Positions 8,006 through 13,611 of a DNA stretch of 13,611 nt are shown in pieces. The stretch comes from JBLKSS01 sp047607725 (GTDB taxonomy: Bacteria > Pseudomonadota > Gammaproteobacteria > Enterobacterales > Enterobacteriaceae). The notes below the pieces were generated by a model. The model searched no databases. It was not told the origin of the DNA and was given only the letters and a program-made list of their open reading frames with translations. Numbering within the stretch: position 1 is the stretch's first letter; each line of letters begins with the position of its first letter. The position numbers and the translations under genes are program-made. The stretch spans positions 1-13,611 of the forward strand of contig NZ_JBLKSS010000327.1 of NCBI RefSeq assembly GCF_047607725.1, in the 5' to 3' direction.

Positions 8006-9882
8006 ATGCGGATAATCGAAACGGTCTGGATCCCCCTCTCGGACGGTTGCCGTCTGGCCGCCCGCCTGTGGTTACCGGACGAAAATTTGCCGGTGCCCGC
8101 CATTCTGGAGTATTTACCCTACCGCCGCCGCGCCCGGCACCGCGGAGATGATGCCGTGCTGCATCCCGGTCTGGCCGGCTGCGGCTATGCCGCCATACGC
8201 GTCGACATGCGCGGCGCCGGCGACTCCGACGGGCTGATGAACGACGAATATACGCCGCAGGAGTGGCGCGACGCCTGTGAAGTCATCGCCTGGATTGCCG
8301 CGCAGGGCTGGTGCAGCGGCAGCGTAGGGTTGATAGGCATCTCCTGGAGCGGTTTTAACGCGCTGCAAATCGCCGCCCTGCGGCCGCCGGCGCTCAAAGC
8401 GATAGTCACCGCCTGCTCCACCGACGACCGCTACGCCGACGATATGCATTATATGGGCGGCGCCCTGCTCAACGACAATCTGCAATATGGCGCCACCCTG
8501 TTTACCTGGACGCCGACGCCGCCGGATCCTGCCATCGTTGGCGACCGCTGGAAAGCAATGTAGCTGGCGCGGCTCAATGCAATGGATCTGCCGCCCGCAG
8601 CACGCTGGATGCAGCATCCCCAACGGGACGACTACTGGTGCAGCGGTTCGGTATGCGAGGATTACGGCCGCATTACCGTGCCGGTGCTGGCGGTCGGCGG
8701 TTGGGCCGAGGGCTATACCAACACCGTACTGCGCCTGCTGGAGAACCTGCGCGGCCCGCGCAAAGGGCTGATCGGCCCGTGGGGGCACTTTTCCCCACAT
8801 TGCCACGCCGGGGCCGCGCATCGATTTTATCGGCTATGTCCAGCGCTGGTTCGATCAGTGGCTAAAAGGGCGAGAGATCGGCATTATGGCCGAATCGATG
8901 CTGACCTATTGGCAACAACGGCCGGAGCCGCCCCGCGCCCGATATGCGCAGCGTCAGGGTCATTGGGCGGCGGAACGCTGCTGGCCCTCCGCCGACGTCC
9001 GGGCGCGCACGTTGCATCTGGCGCCCGGTCGGCTGCAGGACACGCCGGCGCAATTTACCGCAACCCTGAGTTCCCCCGCCACCACGGGACTGGCGTCAGG
9101 GGAGTGGTGCCCTTACGGCTGGGGACCGGATATGCCGGGGGACCAGCGCGAGGATGACGGCGGCTTCCTATGCTTTGATGGGCCTGCCGTGGAAACAGCG
9201 CTACAGCTTCTCGATCGGGCCGAGGTGCGGCTTGAGCTGTGCTCGGATAACCCCCTGGCGATGCTGGCAGTGCGCCTGAATGTCGTGGCGCCGGACGGCA
9301 CAGCCATTCGCGTGAGCTATGGTTTATTGAATCTCGCGGCGCGCAACGGCTTTGATCGCGCAGAACCGCTGGTACCGGGACAATATTATGAGGTCAACGT
9401 CATGCTTAAAGCGGCGGTGTTTGTCCTGCCGGTGGGCTATCGCCTGCGCGTTGCGCTCTCCACCTGTTACTGGCCGCTGGCCGCGCCGCTGCCGGTACGT
9501 TCTGTCCTGACGGTGCAAAGCGGCAGCGTAATACTGCCGCTGCGCGATCCCGACGCCGCGACCTGCCCGCCGCCGGCGCTGGGGGACCCCTGGTCTCCGC
9601 CGCCGGTCCCGGCGCGGGTTCTGGTCGCGCCGGCCCGCGGCCGCCAACGGGTGATCCGGGATATGGAGGACGGCGAAACGACACTTGAGGTTGTGCGTAA
9701 TCTTGGCGCAGTAGAATTGGCGGAGACCGGACTTCGCCTTGAGGCGCTGGGCCGCGAGATCTATCGCGTCAATGCTCACGAACCCCGCCAGCGCCCGTTC
9801 CGAAACCTGGCGCAGCGCCGGTTTTCATCACGGCGACTGGCTGGCCCGGCTGGAAATTCACAGCCTGCTTACCGCCGACGCA
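8006..9882 (+). pseudogene. CocE/NonD-type hydrolase (peptidase S15-like), multiply disrupted
   Basis: The gene starts at ATG 8006 (ribosome site AGGAG, 7992-7996) with MRIIETVWIPLSDGCRLAAR. The first part carries EYLPYRRRARHRGDD, the substrate-side VDMRGAGDSDG, and the serine-hydrolase elbow GISWSGFNALQ (S of G-x-S-x-S/G). Three lesions are visible. TAG at 8561-8563 replaces the expected Trp in WKAM-stop-LARLNAM, and the same frame goes on with DDYWCSGSVCEDYG and VLAVGGWAEGYTNTVLRLLE. One extra G in the run at about 8808-8811 moves the frame to PRIDFIGYVQRWFDQWLKG. One extra A at 9780-9781 moves it to NPASARSETWRSAGFHHGDW. The C-terminal jelly-roll domain then stops at LARLEIHSLLTADA and runs into a nitrilase. 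Members of this group hydrolyse esters, amides or X-Pro peptides; the substrate is unknown. Confidence 0.85.
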
Positions 9883-10572
9883 CCGGCGGAGATCGCCGCC
9901 GTTCCCGACTGGCTGGACGGCGCGCTGGCCGCGGCGCCGAAGGCGGATTTGCTGCTATTGCCGGAACTGGCGCTGTGCTGTTATCAACACCAGGATGCCG
10001 TGCGGCGTATGTCGCTGCCGCAGTCGGGAAAAACGCTGCGCCGGTTAGCGGCGCTAGCGCGTGGACGTCGTCAGGCGCTGGCGTTTGGTTATGCGGAAAA
10101 ATGCGGCGATGAGCGCTATAACGCCATGATGGCGATCGATGCACAGGGCAACGTTTGCGCCAACTACCGCAAAATCCACCTCTGGTCGGGTTATGAACAG
10201 GCCTTATTCCGTCCCGGCGACAGGCTAGTGGGCTTTCAATTACACGGCTTCCGTTTCGGGATGGCAATTTGCTATGACCTGGATTTCCCGGAGCTGGTCC
10301 GCGCCCAGGCGCTAGCCGGCATGGATTGTTTATTGTGTATCAGCGCGACCACCCACGGTTATGACGTGGTGCCGCGCCATGTGGTGCCGGCGCGGGCTTA
10401 CGAAAATGGCTGTTATATCGCCATCGCCAACCGCGGCGACGGCGATGGCCCGTTCGCCTATATCGGCCAAAGCCGTATCGGCGGCCCGGACGGCGGCACA
10501 CTGGCCAGCGCGCCGGTGGCGGGCGCGTTCACGCTCAGCGCCACGCTGGACCGTCAAAGTTTGGCGGGCTGA
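9883..10572 (+). pseudogene. Carbon-nitrogen hydrolase (nitrilase superfamily), N-terminus deleted
   Basis: The sequence has the three catalytic residues of the nitrilase fold: Glu in LLLLPELALC (codon 9964), Lys in NYRKIHLW (10171) and Cys in GMAICYDLDFPE (10270). It ends with TGA at 10570. The family's usual first strand and start (about 20-30 residues) are missing: the frame enters in the preceding CocE-like C-terminus and changes to nitrilase at about 9880-9890. No ATG with a ribosome site lies near the junction; TTG 9739 and ATG 9772 are in frame but inside the CocE part. Members hydrolyse amides or nitriles to acids and ammonia, in the cytoplasm. The catalytic core is undamaged, so a chimeric protein could still be made, but loss of function is more likely. 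Confidence 0.75.
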
Positions 10573-10746
10573 CGCCGGCAGCATCCGTGGCCGGCCGACA
10601 GCCGGCACGCCCACTACCTGAACGGCGTCATGCCTGCGGATTAACTCCGCCGCTTGAAATAAGACCCGCGCCTCCCACGGCCTGAGTTAGCACCCGCCGT
10701 CAATCAACGACGGTCCACACCCGCCGGCGCAAGGCGCATCTCCCCT

Positions 10747-11715
10747 TCAGCCGAGTTTCGCCCGCCGCTCCTGGCGCATATCCGAGGGGAGCACGCCGAA
10801 GATGCGGCGAAACCAGCCGGCGAAATGGGAGGTGGAGCTAAAACCCACCGAGACGGCAATATCGATAATTGAACGGGCGGAATAGATCAGCATTTCGCGC
10901 GCCTGTTCCAGCCGCAGCTCCAGATAGTAACGCTGCGGTGTCTTGCCGAAATGACGGCCGAACAGGCACTCCAGTTGGCGCGTGCCCACCCCGACCTGCT
11001 GCGCTACCGCCAACAGAGAAAGCGGCTCCTCGAAAGTGGACTGCATCACCGCCATCACCGCGCTTAGCACCGGCGGCAACGGCGCCCGATGCTGGCGGTG
11101 GCCGCGTTGATCGTCCGCCGCGCTGCGGATCCGTTCATGGTGGAATTGGTTCGCCACCGCGGTGGCGCGATCGTCACCATAGCGTTCGGCAATCAGGTTA
11201 AGCATCATATCCATCGCCGCGGTGCCGCCGGAACAGGTTAAACGATGGCGGTCAATTTCGTAGATCTTGCGGGTACATTCGATATCCGGATAACTTTCCG
11301 CAAACGCGGCGCGGCTTTCCCAATGAATAGTGTAGCGGTGGCCGTTCAGCAGCCCGCATTTCGCCAGCAAAAACGTGCAGGTGGACAAGGAGCCGATAAA
11401 CAGACCGGCGCGAGCCGCTTGGCGCATCGCACTTTGATAGCCCCGCTCGTATTGCGCCACCACCACCCGCTCCCCGCCGCAAATAAAGAGATAATGCGAT
11501 TCTGCCAGCACCTGGTTAACGGGGCAGGTAGGAAACGGGATCCCGTTGGCGGCGGTGACCGGTTCGTCGTTGAGGCTAGCCAGATGCCAGCTAAAGACAC
11601 ATTGCTTAAATAAGCGGTTGTAAGACCAAAGCGGCTCAATTGCTGAGGCCAGGCTCATCATGGAAAAATCCTGACCCAGTAAAAACGTGAATACGGTGGG
11701 TTCAACGGATGGCAT
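10747..11715 (-). CDS. GlxA-family AraC-type transcriptional regulator
   Basis: The 322-residue protein has two domains. Residues about 8-170 form a DJ-1/PfpI (class I glutamine amidotransferase-like) domain, with GQDFSMMSLASAIEPL at the start, FICGGERVV, the elbow region IGSLSTCTFLLAKCGLLNGH, and SGGTAAMDMMLNLIAERYG at the end. Residues about 220-315 are a double helix-turn-helix AraC domain (LSLLAVAQQVGVGTRQLECL, then DIAVSVGFSSTSHFAGWFRR). Relatives such as CdhR, GbdR and Pseudomonas ArgR control use of carnitine, betaine or arginine. The start could be ATG 11715 or TTG 11724; ATG is preferred, though neither has a strong ribosome site. The gene is intact, convergent with the CocE-nitrilase remnants, and its targets were probably the neighbouring hydrolases and transporters (inference). 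Confidence 0.85.
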   Translation of the reverse strand: MPSVEPTVFTFLLGQDFSMMSLASAIEPLWSYNRLFKQCVFSWHLASLNDEPVTAANGIPFPTCPVNQVLAESHYLFICGGERVVVAQYERGYQSAMRQAARAGLFIGSLSTCTFLLAKCGLLNGHRYTIHWESRAAFAESYPDIECTRKIYEIDRHRLTCSGGTAAMDMMLNLIAERYGDDRATAVANQFHHERIRSAADDQRGHRQHRAPLPPVLSAVMAVMQSTFEEPLSLLAVAQQVGVGTRQLECLFGRHFGKTPQRYYLELRLEQAREMLIYSARSIIDIAVSVGFSSTSHFAGWFRRIFGVLPSDMRQERRAKLG

Positions 11716-11837
11716 GGTCGTCAATCGCTTCTGGTAAAGAAAAACACCGCTGGGCCTGACGCGTCGGCGCGGGTCCGGTATGGCGCGAACGGCCGCGCTG
11801 CACCCGCTTACCTTGACTGTAACGTTTCTGCCAAGTC

Positions 11838-12066
11838 TCAGCTATCCCCCACGCTGCTTTCGTCGCGATGGTGGGAGGGAAAGCGATGGCACCATTCGCG
11901 GCTGAATACCGGCAGGTCGTTTTCCCATACCTGATAACGGGAGGTCAGCACCAGTCCTCCCGCCTGCCAAGCGAGATCGGTATCGCATTCCAGCCTGATA
12001 TCCCAGCCGGGACGGGTGTAGCGCTGGACACGATGGGTCTCCATGCGCGCACTCTCCGCCAGCGCG
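11838..12066 (-). pseudogene. C-terminal fragment of a second CocE/NonD-type hydrolase, fused to an MFS fragment
   Basis: The last 75 or so residues of this frame (SARMETHRVQRYTRPGWDIR, DTDLAWQAGG, YQVWENDLPVFSREWCHRFP, TGA at 11838) read as the end of the S15/CocE jelly-roll domain, including the 'W-E-x-x-x-x-V-F-x-R-x-W' element that normally precedes the C-terminus. The SAR-x-ET start is like SARSETW in the hydrolase at 8006-9882. The two overlap at this point in the domain but differ in sequence, so this is a separate paralogue and not the lost tail of the first. Everything before the C-terminal segment is gone, replaced in frame by an MFS transporter N-terminus. The assignment is from pattern memory without a database search. 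Confidence 0.5.
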
Positions 12067-12418
12067 CCGGTAATCAGATGATTGAGCGTTAACACCGACA
12101 ATAACGTCACCAACAAGGTGATACCGATCTGTGTCGTCAATACCAGCCGGCGGCGATCGCAACGGTCGACAATCACGCCGGTAAACAGGCCGAAGAATAA
12201 AATCGGCCCCTGGCTGCAAAACGCCAGCATCCCCAACAATATCGGCGACGACACGCTCAACCGCCAAATAACCAGCAGAGGGCAATGGTATGCACCCAGT
12301 TGCCAATGACCGACAACAGCTGACCGCCGAAAAATCGGCGATAATCAGCGTGTCGCAAGGCGTTGCCTGAAGGGCGCAATCCCTTTTTAGGCAACAGGGA
12401 AAAACGGGCAGTAGTCAA
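12067..12418 (-). pseudogene. MFS transporter, N-terminal fragment with a frameshift
   Basis: Read from TTG 12418 (ribosome site GGGA) or GTG 12430, the protein begins ALRHADYRRFFGGQLLSVIG and NWVHTIALCW, typical of the first helix of the EntS-like/DUF894-type MFS exporters. A 1-nt deletion near 12270 (expected ...ALWLVIWRLSVSS...) moves the frame to RLSVSSPILLGMLAF and LFTGVIVDRCDRRRL. The latter is MFS motif A (G-x-x-x-D-R-x-x-R-R), followed by helix 3 (LVLTTQIGITLLVTLLSVLT). The protein then breaks off near NHLIT, about 105 of an expected 400 residues, and joins a CocE-like tail. It lies 99 bp downstream of the substrate-binding protein stop, on the same strand. Confidence 0.7.
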
Positions 12419-12516
12419 GGAAACTCCCACAAACGGCCGCGCGCGGCATCACCCACAGAGGGAATGCCGGCCAGACAGGGTCCGGGCCGCGTCGCCCGGG
12501 CGGTATAACCGGCGTA

Positions 12517-13548
12517 TTAGGCGCCGGTGACATCCCGGAACAGCGGCCATTGGCCATCGGGCGTCCAGGCGCCGTGAACGGTTTTCGGCGTCAGCCAGGC
12601 GTTGCTGCCGTGGTATAAAAAGACATAGGCGCCGGTTTCCTCCAACTGATCCTGTAATTTGATATACATAGCCGCCCGTTTCGCCTGATCCAGCTCTACC
12701 GCGGCCTCGGCGTTGAGCGCATCCCAATTTTGTCGCAGGTGTGCTGGGTGTTCCAGATGCCCACCTGATCGCAGGTAAACCAGGCGGTCACCCAGCTGGC
12801 GTCCGGCGCGGTGGTAAAGGTGGTGAGGCGCAGTTGTGAGTCCTTCCAGGCATCGCCTTCCGATTCCTGGCCCGCAGCGACAAATGCCGCCCCGTCCATT
12901 TGATTGATTTTCAAGTCGATACCCACCTCAGCCAGCTGCGCCTGAATGACTTGGGCCACCGTCCCGCCGTCGGTGGAGGTGGACAGGTCCAGCCTGAGCT
13001 GCAATCCTGAGACACCGGCCTTTTGCAACAGCGCTTTCGCCTGCGCCGGATCATAAGGATAGAGATTTTTGTTGCGCGCCCCGGCCCGGCCAGCGGCGGA
13101 GGCACCAGGCCATAGGCCGGTTTCACCGCGCCGCCGAAAGTGGCGTCCAGAATGGCGGGCACATCGATAGCCTGCTGAATGGCTCGACGCACCTGCAGGT
13201 CTTTCAGTTTAGGGTGATCCACATTCATCCCAAGCCAGGTGCAGGCCAGCGCCGGCCGAACGGTCAGCGTGTTATCGCCCGGATCGTCCCGGTATTTCCC
13301 GATAGCGCTGACATTGATTTTGGTCATGTCCAAATCGCCGGCTTCAAAAGCGATTTGAGCGGTATTCAAATCGCCGATCGGTACCAGCTGGATTTGATCG
13401 TACTCTCTGTGGCGGCCGTTCCACCTCTCGTTGCGTACCAGCTTCAGCCGTTCGCGCGGCTGCCAGTCGCCGATTTTATACGGCCCGGAACAGGCCGCGG
13501 GCGTGGTGCCGATTTTTTTATCTTTGGTGGCTTCCAGCGCTTTTTTAC
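12517..13548 (-). pseudogene. Family 5 (oligopeptide/dipeptide-type) ABC substrate-binding protein, 5' end lost and two frameshifts
   Basis: The frame enters from the IS66-type end at 13548 with KKALEATKDKKIGTTPAACS and GPYKIGDWQPRERLKLVRNE, the G-P-Y-x-I and R-N-x-x-W core of SBP_bac_5. It continues through CTWLGMNVDHPKLKDLQVRR and AIQQAIDVPAILDATFGG. In a CCGGG-duplicated tract (about 13077-13096) the frame shifts to NKNLYPYDPAQAKALLQKAG. Near 12728-12732 a missing T (expected CDKIWDALNAEA) shifts it again, to the end PDGQWPLFRDVTGA and a TAA at 12517. About 340 of an expected 500-540 residues remain; the signal peptide and first lobe are beyond the IS. Such proteins deliver peptides, opines or glycosides to an ABC importer. 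The permease and ATPase genes are not in the window. Confidence 0.8.
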
Positions 13549-13611
13549 GTAAGCGCCCCGTGGAGGACGTCTTGAATTATTGGTGGGTTTGTTATATGGC
13601 CCGGTAAGAAT
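13549..13611 (+). mobile_element. Terminus of an IS66-family-like element, right copy
   Basis: Starting with GTAAGCGCCCCGTGGAGG at 13549, this is the same element end as at 1-51 but pointing the other way, with its body to the right of the window. It interrupts the substrate-binding protein gene, whose codons end at 13548. The bases just before it (TTTTTTAC, 13541-13548) would be its 8-bp target duplication and do not match the flank of the left copy, so the two are independent insertions. No transposase start is visible in the 63 bases present. Confidence 0.6.

Noticed and set aside
8114..8821. 235-codon open frame on the minus strand
   Set aside because: It lies opposite the CocE-like gene, whose frame carries recognisable motifs; the minus product has none and is a shadow of GC-biased codons.
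10680..10715. Short hairpin (CCGTC...GACGG) between the nitrilase and regulator genes as a terminator
   Set aside because: The stem is only 5 bp and no T run follows on either strand.
1..13611. CRISPR array, prophage genes, tRNA or toxin-antitoxin pair
   Set aside because: No regularly spaced repeats, phage structural genes, cloverleaf folds or recognisable toxin/antitoxin pairs were seen on either strand.

Overview
The window looks like chromosome of a Sodalis-like gammaproteobacterium (Enterobacterales) undergoing genome decay. This is inference. It rests on enterobacterial-type genes (elaA, ydeP-like, rcnB-like), a GC-leaning codon bias, IS ends at both edges, and the high share of genes broken by amber codons, small indels, deletions or insertions. 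No tRNA, rRNA or CRISPR array was seen.

Layout. Both edges are occupied by the same 51-bp end of an IS66-type element, in opposite orientations (1-51 and 13549-13611). The left copy sits against the last 23 codons of an unidentified gene. It is followed by an intact four-helix DUF2975-type membrane protein (266-829), a 500-bp gene-free stretch, an RcnB-like periplasmic protein with a long Gly/His/Pro-rich insert (1332-1790) and an intact FAD-dependent DAO-family oxidoreductase (1978-3078). Convergent to the oxidoreductase is a lipase pseudogene with about three frameshifts (4071-3145). After an AT-rich leader comes a type III polyketide synthase of the RppA (tetrahydroxynaphthalene synthase) type (4540-5577). 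Its whole frame and catalytic Cys138-His270-Asn303 are present, but codon 38 is TAG. An intact elaA acetyltransferase (6073-5609) faces it, divergent from the 5' third of a ydeP-type molybdopterin oxidoreductase. That gene is lost at a 10-N gap (7079-7088), and a second GNAT acetyltransferase follows the gap.

The right half (8006-13548) reads as the ruin of one uptake-and-hydrolysis cluster. It holds a CocE/NonD-type hydrolase (amber plus two 1-nt insertions) that runs by deletion into a carbon-nitrogen hydrolase lacking its own N-terminus. Next come an intact GlxA-type AraC regulator, a chimera of an MFS transporter N-terminus with the C-terminal domain of a second CocE-type hydrolase, and a family-5 peptide-type ABC substrate-binding protein with two frameshifts and its 5' part cut off by the right IS66-type end. 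The regulator is the only gene of the set that still looks intact. Originally the cluster probably imported a peptide- or amide-like compound and hydrolysed it, under the regulator's control; the substrate cannot be told from the sequence.

The most unusual item is the RppA-type polyketide synthase with a single amber codon. The chimeric junctions and the inverted IS66-type ends are the clearest structural signals. No wholly new multi-gene system was found.
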